Shown: in pieces, positions 7,576-14,049 of the stretch
Layout of the letters: every line of letters starts with the position of its first letter
How positions within the stretch are numbered: position 1 is the first letter of the stretch
Assembly (NCBI GenBank): GCA_049281195.1
Contig: JBAPRR010000147.1
Location: 1 to 18,931, forward strand
Origin: JBAPRR01 sp049281195
GTDB taxonomy: Bacteria; Actinomycetota; Acidimicrobiia; Acidimicrobiales; CAVXTF01
Direction of reading: 5' to 3'
Length of the DNA: 18,931 nucleotides
Program-made: the position numbers and the translations under genes
Notes under the pieces: generated by a model
Told to the model about the DNA's origin: nothing
Databases searched by the model: none
The model's input: the letters and a program-made list of their open reading frames with translations, nothing else

Positions 7576-8262
7576 GTGTCAGGATCGAGCGTGTCGGGCG
7601 CATCCGAGGTGCGCTTGGCGGTACTCGTTTCCGGAACCGGCAGCATTCTCGAGTCGATGCTGGCAGACGGTCTACCGGTTGCCTTCGTCCTCGCGGACCG
7701 GGCTTGTCGCGGCCTTGAGGTGGCGGCCGAAGCGGGTGTTGCCGCCGAGCTCGTCGACAGATCAGCGTGGGGTGGTTTCGGCGCCAGTTTTGAACGCGAG
7801 AGTTACACCACGGCAGTCACTCGGGCCCTCGTGACGCAGGAGATCGACCTGATCGCGATGGCTGGATATGGAACGGTTCTCGCGCAGCCGATCCACGATG
7901 CGTTCCCGATGCGGATCCTGAACACGCATCCGGCGCTCCTGCCCGCGTTCCCGGGGTGGCATGCCGTAGCGGACGCTCTCAAAGCTGGAGCGACCGAGAC
8001 GGGTTGCACGGTTCACTACGCGGTACTCGAGATGGACGCCGGCCCGATCGTCGCCCAGCAAGCGGTTCCGGTGTTACCCGATGACACCGAGGAGACGCTT
8101 CACGAAAGGATCAAAGACGTCGAGCGGCGTCTATATCCCGAAGCGATCAGGACCGTGATGGACGAGATCAGTCGCGTGTGGGCGAGGCGGGTTGGCTCGA
8201 GGGGAGTGAGTTCGAGGGGAGTTGGCCCGCCGGGAGTTGGCTCGCCGGGAGTCTCGGGGTAG
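7576..8262 (+). CDS. purN: Phosphoribosylglycinamide formyltransferase
   Basis: PurN transfers a formyl group from 10-formyl-tetrahydrofolate to GAR, the third step of purine synthesis. The catalytic triad is visible: Asn and His in NTHPALLPAFPG, and Asp in EMDAGPIVAQ. TGCTVHY matches the folate-binding region. The phosphate-binding loop reads SGTGSILES; the family normally has SGxGSNLQ or SGxGTNLQ, so the usual Asn is Ile here. The protein is about 228 residues, longer than the usual 190-215, because of five C-terminal pentapeptides (RVGSR, GVSSR, GVGPP, GVGSP, GVSG). The GTG at 7576 is chosen from the -10-like box; the conserved part begins near residue 12. It precedes purH, as in other actinobacteria, but with an unusually repeat-rich gap. 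Confidence 0.9.
   Translation: MSGSSVSGASEVRLAVLVSGTGSILESMLADGLPVAFVLADRACRGLEVAAEAGVAAELVDRSAWGGFGASFERESYTTAVTRALVTQEIDLIAMAGYGTVLAQPIHDAFPMRILNTHPALLPAFPGWHAVADALKAGATETGCTVHYAVLEMDAGPIVAQQAVPVLPDDTEETLHERIKDVERRLYPEAIRTVMDEISRVWARRVGSRGVSSRGVGPPGVGSPGVSG
8188..8259 (+). repeat. Five 15-bp in-frame repeats at the purN 3' end
   Basis: Units beginning at 8188, 8203, 8218, 8233 and 8248 (the last one codon short) encode a Gly/Val/Ser/Pro tail immediately before the purN TAG. The period keeps the reading frame. Confidence 0.85.
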
Positions 8263-8275
8263 TCGGTTTCGGAGA

Positions 8276-8317
8276 TGATCAGGGCAAACTGATCAGTTTT
8301 AACTGATGGACTCGAAT
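8276..8317 (+). repeat. Three 14-bp repeats containing a palindrome, upstream of purH
   Basis: TGATCAGGGCAAAC, TGATCAGTTTTAAC and TGATGGACTCGAAT are consecutive 14-base units. They create the perfect 14-base palindrome AAACTGATCAGTTT (8286-8299) and a further inverted half-site AACTGAT (8301-8307). The segment is AT-rich compared with its surroundings. It could be an operator for purH-folD-metF, or merely repeat-derived; the sequence alone cannot decide. Confidence 0.6.
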
Positions 8318-8345
8318 TCGTGTGGGCCGAGCTCATCGAAGGCGA

Positions 8346-8390
8346 GGCAAGGAAGGCAAGCCAGGCAAGCCAGCCAAGCGAGGCAAGCGG
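8346..8390 (+). repeat. Five 9-bp tandem repeats upstream of purH
   Basis: GGCAAGGAA, GGCAAGCCA, GGCAAGCCA, GCCAAGCGA and GGCAAGCGG follow each other without gaps in the purN-purH spacer (8263-8440). The spacer has no gene. The purine-rich stretch after the array leads into the purH ribosome-binding site. Confidence 0.85.
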
Positions 8391-8424
8391 GACAGATGAG
8401 AGGCCACGCATGAGAGAAGAGAGA

Positions 8425-8434
8425 TGAAAGGAAA
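8425..8434 (+). promoter_or_regulatory. Ribosome-binding site of purH
   Basis: TGAAAGGAAA/GAAAGGAAAG is purine-rich with an AAGGA core and lies about seven bases before the GTG at 8441, which supports that start. It contrasts with the genes here that lack such a site. Confidence 0.55.
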
Positions 8435-8440
8435 GACCAA

Positions 8441-9970
8441 GTGAGAGCACTTCTGTCGGTCTACGACAAGTCCGGTGTGGTCGACCTGGCCAGGGGACTG
8501 AACGAGCTCGGCTGGGAGCTTGTCTCTTCAGGGGGGACGGCCTCAGCGATCGCCGAAGCCGGCCTTCCGGTGACCAAGGTGTCCGACGTGACCGGCTACC
8601 CCGAGATGCTGGGACACCGTGTCGTCACCCTTCACCCCGCTATCCACGGCGGGATCCTGGCCGACCGCGACGTTCCTGAGCATCACCGGGACCTCGAGGC
8701 CAACAACATCGATCTGATCGACCTCGTGGTATCGAACCTCTACCCCTTCGGCAGCAACCCGTCGGTCGAGATGATCGACATCGGCGGTCCTGCCATGGTG
8801 CGCGCCGCCGCCAAAAACCATGCCCACGTCGGGATCGTGGTCGACCCCTCCGACTACGCCGTCGTCCTCGACGAGCTGCGCTCGAAAGGGAACCTCGACA
8901 TGGCGACCAAACGAGCCCTGGCCAGAAAGGCTTTCGCTCACACCGCCGCGTACGACGCGGCGATAGTCGGATGGCTGGACGCCGACGAGCTGTTGCCGCC
9001 GACGCTCCACCTGGCGCTCGAGAGGACGGAAGACGCGCTCCGCTACGGCGAAAATCCGCACCAGAAAGCGGCGCTCTACCGCCCGATGACCGGCTCGACC
9101 AGCTTGTCGGGCGGATCCACCTGGTGGGACGAGGCGGTGCTGAGAAACGGCATCCCGCTCTCGTACCTGAACATCTACGACGCGGACGCAGCGATGCAGC
9201 TCGTCTACGACCTGGCCAACGTGAGGGACGATCCGGCTGTGGTGATCGTGAAGCACGCCAACCCGTGTGGAGTGGCCATCTCGGGCGACCTCGCCACGGC
9301 CTACCAGCTCGCCCTCGAATGCGACGAACGGTCCGCGTTCGGGGGAGTGGTCGCTCTCAACCGGCAGGTCGACGAATCCACCGCCGAGAAGATGGTCGCA
9401 GCGCCCCAGGCCGACGTGATCGTGGCACCTTCTTATGCTCCCGGGGTCGTCGAGATGCTGGCCAAGCGCCGCAAGAACACCCGCGTCCTCGAGTCGCCGC
9501 GTCCGGAGTCCCCGCCGCTTCACCTCAGACAGCTGGCCGGAGGTTTCCTGGCACAGGAATCGGTCCACTTTGCATCGGGACGCGATCAGTGGCGGGTCGT
9601 TACCAAAGCTGCGCCCACCGAGGCTCAATGGCGTGACACCGAGCTGGCGTGGCGGATCTGCGGTCACGTCCGCTCGAACGCAATCGTCCTGGTCCACAAC
9701 GGCCAGGCCGTGGGCATCGGAGCCGGACAGCAGAACCGCGTCGAGTCCGGGGAGATCGCGGCGAAGAAAGCCGCGGGCCGGGCGATTGGTGGCGCGTGCG
9801 CGAGCGACGCGTTCTACCCGTTCCCCGACGGTGTTGAAGCCGCCGCGGCCGCGGGTGTGGCCGTCGTCATACAGCCGGGCGGGTCAGTGCGCGACGACGA
9901 GGTGACTGCGACGGCCGACGAGTTGGGTCTTGCAATGGTGTTCACGGGAGAAAGGCACTTCCTCCACTAA
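8441..9970 (+). CDS. purH: Bifunctional AICAR formyltransferase / IMP cyclohydrolase
   Basis: PurH performs the last two steps of IMP synthesis: formylation of AICAR with 10-formyl-tetrahydrofolate, then ring closure. The 509-residue protein has an N-terminal MGS-like cyclohydrolase domain (about 1-190: LLSVYDKSG, SSGGTA, NLYPF, IDIGGPAMVRAAAKNH). The transformylase domain carries RYGENPHQKA, the catalytic Lys-His pair in VKHANPCG, SAFGGVVALN, SNAIVLV and the ending GERHFLH. The cyclohydrolase motif normally reading RVKTLHP is RVVTLHP here, so the conserved Lys (Lys66 in vertebrate ATIC) is Val; the other site residues (Tyr, Asp, Lys137 equivalent) are present. The start is GTG with a good ribosome-binding site. 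The TAA stop forms TAATG with the first codon of a mini-ORF leading to folD. Confidence 0.96.
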   Translation: MRALLSVYDKSGVVDLARGLNELGWELVSSGGTASAIAEAGLPVTKVSDVTGYPEMLGHRVVTLHPAIHGGILADRDVPEHHRDLEANNIDLIDLVVSNLYPFGSNPSVEMIDIGGPAMVRAAAKNHAHVGIVVDPSDYAVVLDELRSKGNLDMATKRALARKAFAHTAAYDAAIVGWLDADELLPPTLHLALERTEDALRYGENPHQKAALYRPMTGSTSLSGGSTWWDEAVLRNGIPLSYLNIYDADAAMQLVYDLANVRDDPAVVIVKHANPCGVAISGDLATAYQLALECDERSAFGGVVALNRQVDESTAEKMVAAPQADVIVAPSYAPGVVEMLAKRRKNTRVLESPRPESPPLHLRQLAGGFLAQESVHFASGRDQWRVVTKAAPTEAQWRDTELAWRICGHVRSNAIVLVHNGQAVGIGAGQQNRVESGEIAAKKAAGRAIGGACASDAFYPFPDGVEAAAAAGVAVVIQPGGSVRDDEVTATADELGLAMVFTGERHFLH

Positions 9971-9993
9971 TGACGGTCCTTCACCAATGACGG
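9960..9993 (+). repeat. 17-bp tandem duplication across the purH stop and folD start
   Basis: TCCTCCACTAATGACGG (9960-9976) and TCCTTCACCAATGACGG (9977-9993) match at 15 of 17 positions. The first copy holds the purH TAA and the second holds the folD ATG. Each copy contains an ATGACGG start context. Confidence 0.9.
9970..9990 (+). CDS. Six-codon mini-ORF bridging purH and folD
   Basis: ATG at 9970 overlaps the purH stop (TAATG) and reads MTVLHQ before TGA at 9988. That stop overlaps the folD ATG at 9987 (ATGA). It arises from the 17-bp duplication and may act only as a coupling device that lets terminating ribosomes reinitiate twice. No evidence shows the peptide has a function of its own. 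Confidence 0.35.
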   Translation: MTVLHQ

Positions 9994-10859
9994 CCATAGT
10001 CCTTGACGGCGAGGCCGTCGCGAAGAGAGTTCGGGCCGAGGTAGCAGAGCGCGTGCAGGCCCTGCGCGACGCCGGGACGATTCCCGGTCTCGGAACGATT
10101 CTCGTGGGCGATGACGCGCCGAGTGCCCGCTACGTGGCGCTGAAACACGCCGACTGCGCAGAGGTGGGAATCGAGTCGCTCCACCAGCATCTGCCTGCTG
10201 ACGCATCACCGACATCGCTCCACGCCGTCATCAGTCACTTCAACGACGATCCAGCCATTCACTCGATCCTGCTCCAGCTCCCGCTGCCGAAAGGCTTGGA
10301 CGAGGAGCAGGCTCTCTTGTCGATTGATCCGGCCAAGGACGTGGACGGGATCCACCCCGTCAATCTGGGACGTCTCGTGATGGGCCACCCGGCAACGGTT
10401 CCCTGTACCCCGGCGGGCATCCTCGAGCTGCTGTGGGCCTACGACGTACCCGTCGAGGGACGTCACGCCGTGGTCATCGGGAGGGGACTGACGATCGGCC
10501 GTCCTCTGGCGCTGTTGCTCGCGCTCAAAAGGCCGGGCTGCAACGCCGCGGTGACCGTCGTTCATACCGGTGTCGACGACATCGCCCCCTATGTCCGCCA
10601 AGGTGACATCGTCGTGGCGGCGGCAGGTTCGCCGGGGATCGTCACGCCCGAGATGATCAAGCCCGGAGCGGCCGTCGTAGCGGCGGGAACGAGCTTCGAG
10701 GGCCGGAGGGTGATCTCGGATGTCGATGAGCAGGTGAGCGAGGTGGCCGGATGGCTCAGCCCCCGTATCGGGGGAGTGGGCCCGATGACCAGGGCGATGC
10801 TGCTTCGCAACGCCGTGGCCGCCGCAGAGCGCGCGGCCAGAGCTGAGACGCCGGCCTGA
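9987..10859 (+). CDS. folD: Methylenetetrahydrofolate dehydrogenase / methenyltetrahydrofolate cyclohydrolase
   Basis: FolD interconverts 5,10-methylene-, methenyl- and 10-formyl-tetrahydrofolate using NADP, supplying the formyl donor for PurN and PurH. The 290-residue protein has the catalytic region YVALKHADCAEVGI (Tyr and Lys of the active site), QLPLPKGLDEE, DPAKDVDGIHPVNLGRL, PCTPAGI, the nucleotide loop VVIGRGLTIGRP and GGVGPMTRAMLL. Two usual positions differ: AAVVAAG replaces the common VIDVG, and the Pro before GGVGPMT is changed. ATG 9987 gives the expected N-terminus MTAIVLDG. There is no Shine-Dalgarno site; translation is probably coupled to purH through overlapping stops and starts. 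Confidence 0.95.
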   Translation: MTAIVLDGEAVAKRVRAEVAERVQALRDAGTIPGLGTILVGDDAPSARYVALKHADCAEVGIESLHQHLPADASPTSLHAVISHFNDDPAIHSILLQLPLPKGLDEEQALLSIDPAKDVDGIHPVNLGRLVMGHPATVPCTPAGILELLWAYDVPVEGRHAVVIGRGLTIGRPLALLLALKRPGCNAAVTVVHTGVDDIAPYVRQGDIVVAAAGSPGIVTPEMIKPGAAVVAAGTSFEGRRVISDVDEQVSEVAGWLSPRIGGVGPMTRAMLLRNAVAAAERAARAETPA

Positions 10860-10998
10860 GTCGTACCCGGTCGCCGACGGGCGTGCCTGGCACGAGGATT
10901 GGCGCCGATCTTTCCGGACCCGAGATTCGAATACATAGATCTCCATCCAATCCGGCCGGGTTCCGATGGTGGGGGGAAGGGCAGGTCCAGGGTTCCAT

Positions 10999-11004
10999 TA
11001 CGAT
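10999..11004 (+). promoter_or_regulatory. Putative -10 box before metF
   Basis: TACGAT (TANNNT) ends nine bases before ATG 11014. No Shine-Dalgarno site intervenes, which fits a near-leaderless mRNA. The 154-base gap behind folD (10860-11013) contains no gene, and I see no riboswitch-like structure in it. Confidence 0.4.
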
Positions 11005-11013
11005 CAACGGGCC

Positions 11014-11877
11014 ATGGCCCTGATCTCGGACCTGCTGGCCAAAGGCCCCACCTTCTCTTTCGAGTTCTTCCCTCCGAAGAACGACGCCGAGCAGATCACT
11101 CTGGTCAGGACGCTGAGGGACCTCGAGCAGCTGTCGCCCTCGTTCGTCTCGGTGACCTACCGCGGTGGGCGGGAGTCCCGGCAGCGCACATATGACCTGG
11201 TCACCGGGATGCTCAGGACCACCACGCTCACCCCGATGGCCCACCTGATCTGCGTGGCGCACACCCGACTCGAGCTCGCCGAGATCCTCATCGCCTACCG
11301 CAAGGCGGGTGTCCAGAACCTGATGGCTCTGGGCGGCGACCCGCCCGCGAACCCGGAAGACGGCCCAGGCGAACTCGCCCATGCCCTCGAGTTGGTGGAG
11401 CTGGCGCACGCCATCGGCGGGTGGTCGGTCGGCGTTGCCGCCCACCCCGCGGGGCATCCTTCGTCTCCCGATATGGGCTCCGACCGCGCCTACCTGGCAG
11501 AGAAGCTCCGGGTCGCCGACTTCGCCGTCACCCAGTTCTTCTTCGAGGTGGACGAGTACGTGCAGCTGATGGACGAGCTGTCGGCGCGGCAGGTCGACAA
11601 GCCGGTGCTGCCAGGGATTATGCCGGTCACCAGTCTCAGCTCCATCCCCCGCATGGCGCAGATGGGAGCCGCGGTCCCGCAATGGGCGGCCGAAAGGTTG
11701 GAAGCGGCCGGTGCGACCGGCGACGCCGACGAGGTCCGAAAGGCCGGCATCGAGTTGGCCACAGAACTGTGCGCCCGTCTCCTCGAAGCCGGTGCTCCGG
11801 GTCTGCACTTCTACACGCTCAACCGGTCCAGCGCGACGCGCGAGATCTATAGCTCGCTCGGGCTGGCAAACGGCTGA
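11014..11877 (+). CDS. metF: 5,10-methylenetetrahydrofolate reductase
   Basis: MetF reduces 5,10-methylene-tetrahydrofolate to 5-methyl-tetrahydrofolate for methionine synthesis. The 287-residue TIM-barrel flavoprotein begins MALISDLLAKGPTFSFEFFP, with the catalytic Glu in FEFFPPK. It also shows VSVTYRGG, ALGGDPP (the folate-contacting Asp; family members often have LRGD), GVAAHPAGHPSSPD, DFAVTQFFFEVDEY, PGIMPVTS and the terminal HFYTLNRS. ATG 11014 is preferred over the in-frame ATG at 10966, because the family start aligns with it and a -10-like box lies just upstream. It follows folD and competes with PurN/PurH for the same one-carbon pool. The stop lies in the second copy of an 11-base duplication. 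Confidence 0.95.
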   Translation: MALISDLLAKGPTFSFEFFPPKNDAEQITLVRTLRDLEQLSPSFVSVTYRGGRESRQRTYDLVTGMLRTTTLTPMAHLICVAHTRLELAEILIAYRKAGVQNLMALGGDPPANPEDGPGELAHALELVELAHAIGGWSVGVAAHPAGHPSSPDMGSDRAYLAEKLRVADFAVTQFFFEVDEYVQLMDELSARQVDKPVLPGIMPVTSLSSIPRMAQMGAAVPQWAAERLEAAGATGDADEVRKAGIELATELCARLLEAGAPGLHFYTLNRSSATREIYSSLGLANG

Positions 11878-11882
11878 CGAAC
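11861..11882 (+). repeat. 11-bp duplication over the metF stop
   Basis: GGCTGGCAAAC is followed directly by GGCTGACGAAC (9 of 11 identical). The second copy contains the metF TGA. Confidence 0.6.
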
Positions 11883-11916
11883 CGTTCCGGGTCGCGCAGA
11901 CATAACGCATTGGCCG

Positions 11917-11922
11917 TACGCT
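11917..11922 (+). promoter_or_regulatory. Putative -10 box before the ABC exporter genes
   Basis: TACGCT (TANNNT) ends nine bases before GTG 11932, with no Shine-Dalgarno site between. This suggests a leaderless transcript for the two-gene transporter. Confidence 0.4.
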
Positions 11923-11931
11923 CGGGGGACC

Positions 11932-12987
11932 GTGGCTGACCCTTCCACCAACCCCGACTCAGCGGCGACACCGTCGGCAGCGACAACAGTGTCGGCAGCG
12001 ACGACGGCGACAGCGACCGCCGTCCCCGCGGATGCCACGCCTGTCATCCATACGGTCGATCTGACCAAGGTCTACGCGGGCGCCGACTTCCGGGCGGTTG
12101 ACGAGCTCAACCTGTCGGTCCAAAGCGGGGAGATCTTCGGCCTCTTAGGACCGAACGGCGCCGGCAAGACGACTACCGCGGGAATGCTCACCACCAGAGT
12201 GATCCCGACCGGGGGACACGCATACGTCGCCGGTCTCGACGTCGTCGCTCATCCCGTCCTCGTCAAGCAGATCATCGGTGTCGTCTCGCAGACCAACACC
12301 CTCGACCGTCAGCTGAATGTGTGGGAGAACCTCTACTTTCACGGGCGGCTGTTCGGGATAAGCGCCGCGGAGTCACGCACGACGGCAGATGAGCTCCTCG
12401 ACAAGTTCCAGCTGTCGAAATTCGCCAAGGCGTCCGTCTACGCGCTGTCCGGAGGCATGGCGCAGCGGCTCATGGTGGCGAGGTCTATCTTCCACCGCCC
12501 TGCGGTCCTCTTCATGGACGAGCCCACCGCCGGGCTCGATCCGCAGGGTCGTCTCGCGCTGTGGGACATCCTGCGTGAATTGAATGCCGAAGGTCAGACG
12601 ATTCTCCTCACCACCCACTACATGGAGGAGGCGGACAGGCTCTGCCATCGGGTGGCGATCATGGACCACGGGAAGATCCTCGCTCTCGACACTCCGCAGG
12701 GACTCAAGCAGAGGGTCGGCGCGGACACCGTGGTAACCGTGAAGGTGTCGGCATCCGGCGATCGCCAACGTCTTGCCGAGGTTCTGGAGAGCGACGTTCA
12801 AGGGGTGACGCGCGTCAGGCTTACCGACGACGCTGTCGAGCTACACGTGAGAGGCGGGGACCGCCTCCTCGCCCGGGTCATGGAGTCAGCAGAAAAAGAA
12901 GGATTCGATATTGCAGACCTGTCGGTTGCAGAGCCCAGCCTGGAGACTGTTTTCATCTCGCTGACCGGCAGGGACTTAAGAGACTGA
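11932..12987 (+). CDS. ABC-2 type exporter, ATP-binding subunit (DrrA-like)
   Basis: This is the cytoplasmic ATPase of an exporter, paired with the permease that follows. The 351-residue protein has Walker A GPNGAGKTT (from 73), Q-loop Q120, signature LSGGM (172-176), Walker B AVLFMDEP (191-198) with GLDPQGR after it, and the switch His229 in TTHYMEEADRL. A C-terminal extension of about 90 residues is typical of the DrrA/CcmA group. The first 35 residues are an Ala/Thr/Ser-rich tail made of repeats. Substrate is unknown: drug, lipid and polyketide exporters all look like this. The GTG start is supported by the -10-like box. The gene ends inside a 9-base repeat array. The group is often called daunorubicin-resistance type, which does not prove drug export here. 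Confidence 0.93.
   Translation: MADPSTNPDSAATPSAATTVSAATTATATAVPADATPVIHTVDLTKVYAGADFRAVDELNLSVQSGEIFGLLGPNGAGKTTTAGMLTTRVIPTGGHAYVAGLDVVAHPVLVKQIIGVVSQTNTLDRQLNVWENLYFHGRLFGISAAESRTTADELLDKFQLSKFAKASVYALSGGMAQRLMVARSIFHRPAVLFMDEPTAGLDPQGRLALWDILRELNAEGQTILLTTHYMEEADRLCHRVAIMDHGKILALDTPQGLKQRVGADTVVTVKVSASGDRQRLAEVLESDVQGVTRVRLTDDAVELHVRGGDRLLARVMESAEKEGFDIADLSVAEPSLETVFISLTGRDLRD
11959..12009 (+). repeat. In-frame repeats in the N-terminus of the ABC ATPase
   Basis: Units of 15, 18 and 18 bases encode SAATP, SAATTV and SAATTA (residues 10-26). They form a disordered lead-in to the ATPase domain. Confidence 0.75.
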
Positions 12988-13044
12988 AGGACTTAAGGGA
13001 CTTAAGGGACTTAAGGGACTGAAGGACCGAGGACCGAGGACTGA
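12971..13044 (+). repeat. Array of 7- to 9-bp repeats between ABC ATPase and permease
   Basis: The units, in order, are GGGACTTAA, GAGACTGAA, GGACTTAA, GGGACTTAA twice, GGGACTGAA, GGACCGA twice and GGACTGA. The ATPase TGA (12985) lies in the second unit. Many units carry TAA or TGA, so the spacer is studded with stops in several frames. The permease ATG (13052) follows directly. Confidence 0.9.
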
Positions 13045-13051
13045 GTAACTG

Positions 13052-13987
13052 ATGGTTGCCACCACACCTTCCGCGGCGGGGACGTCTCCGACACCATCCA
13101 CCGAGGGATCGAACGGGCAGGCGCAGATAACTGCGATGCCCACCAAGTCGAGCGTTCAGACGAGCCTGGTCTCGCTCAGGGCGCTGATGCTCCGCGACCT
13201 GGTGGTGCTGAAGAAGCACTTCATCGAGTTCGTGATCCGCACCCTCGTTCAGCCGTTCCTGCTCTGCTTCGTGTTCCTGTTCGTGTTCCCGAAGATCGGG
13301 CAGTCGGTGGGCGGATCGAGCGCGGGCGGGGGATCGGCGGGACTGGGAGAGTCGGCGTTCGCCACCGTGCTCGTCCCGGGAGTGGTCGGAATCTCGATCA
13401 TGTTCCAAGGCGTGCAGTCGGTGGCATTACAGATGGCTCAGGAGTTCGGCTTCACCCGAGAAATAGAGGATCGCGTCCAGGCACCCTGCCCCATCTGGTT
13501 GGTTGCGATGGCCAAGGTCCTGTCCGGTGCGATCCAGGGCATCATCTCGGCGATTCTCGTCCTCCCCATCGCATCGGTGGTCCACGCGGCGCGGGTAGAA
13601 GCTCTCCTCGACGAGCACTGGCTCGTGATAATCACGCTCGTGCCGCTCTCCTGCATCACCATGGCTGCGCTCGGGTTGCTCCTCGGCACAAGTTTCGAGC
13701 CCCGAAACATCGGATTGATGTTCGGCTTCGTTGTACTCCCGATCACATTCTTGGGCGGCACCTACTACGAGTGGACGCGCCTTGCCCCGGTGAAGATCGG
13801 AAGCTGGCACTGGCTGCAGACAGTCGTCCTGATCAACCCGTTGATATACGTGAACGAGGGAATGCGCGCCGCGTTCACCAACGCGCCGCACATTCACCTG
13901 TACATCATCTATCCGGTTCTGATCGGGTTCTCGGCGCTGTTCATCTCTCTCGGTCTGCGCAACTTCCGCCGGAAGGTCCTGTCCTGA
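13052..13987 (+). CDS. ABC-2 type exporter, membrane permease subunit
   Basis: This 311-residue integral membrane protein is the partner of the preceding ATPase. A low-complexity cytoplasmic start (1-35) is followed by six predicted membrane segments, at about 59-80, 103-128, 150-176, 188-212, 219-238 and 282-302. The segment FGFVVLPITFLGGTYYEW is characteristic of the ABC-2 (DrrB/NodJ-like) family. A Gly/Ser loop lies between segments 1 and 2. Start ATG 13052 is only weakly supported: an AGGA lies 11 bases upstream, and M29 is an alternative. It follows the ATPase by 64 bases, as expected for a co-transcribed pair. The cargo is not predictable. Its stop lies in a perfect 14-base tandem duplication. 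Confidence 0.92.
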   Translation: MVATTPSAAGTSPTPSTEGSNGQAQITAMPTKSSVQTSLVSLRALMLRDLVVLKKHFIEFVIRTLVQPFLLCFVFLFVFPKIGQSVGGSSAGGGSAGLGESAFATVLVPGVVGISIMFQGVQSVALQMAQEFGFTREIEDRVQAPCPIWLVAMAKVLSGAIQGIISAILVLPIASVVHAARVEALLDEHWLVIITLVPLSCITMAALGLLLGTSFEPRNIGLMFGFVVLPITFLGGTYYEWTRLAPVKIGSWHWLQTVVLINPLIYVNEGMRAAFTNAPHIHLYIIYPVLIGFSALFISLGLRNFRRKVLS

Positions 13988-14003
13988 ACGTCCTGTCCTG
14001 AAC
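13976..14003 (+). repeat. Perfect 14-bp tandem duplication at the permease stop
   Basis: GTCCTGTCCTGAAC occurs twice in tandem with no mismatch, followed by a partial third copy (GTCC). The first copy contains the permease TGA; the second repeats it out of frame at 13999. Confidence 0.9.
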
Positions 14004-14004
14004 G

Positions 14005-14049
14005 TCCAATGAGCCCAAAGTGAGCCCGACGACAATCCAATGAGCCCAA
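14005..14049 (+). repeat. Duplicated start context of the amine oxidase gene
   Basis: TCCAATGAGCCCAA occurs identically at 14005-14018 and 14036-14049, with a related GTGAGCCCGACG between. The second copy carries the true ATG of the oxidase. The first would encode only MSPK before TGA (14021-14023). Confidence 0.85.

Noticed and set aside
7461..7718. Open frame spanning the sucD-purN gap
   Set aside because: It is Arg/Gly-rich with no family resemblance and overlaps purN in another frame; high GC explains the lack of stops.
10860..11013. Possible riboswitch (SAM or cobalamin) before metF, and similarly in 4738-4828 before the B12 gene
   Set aside because: No conserved aptamer segments are visible, the second gap is too short for a cobalamin riboswitch, and the -10-like boxes next to the starts would leave no leader RNA.
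12971..13044. CRISPR-like array
   Set aside because: Units are only 7-9 bp and contiguous with no spacers, so this is a simple tandem repeat.
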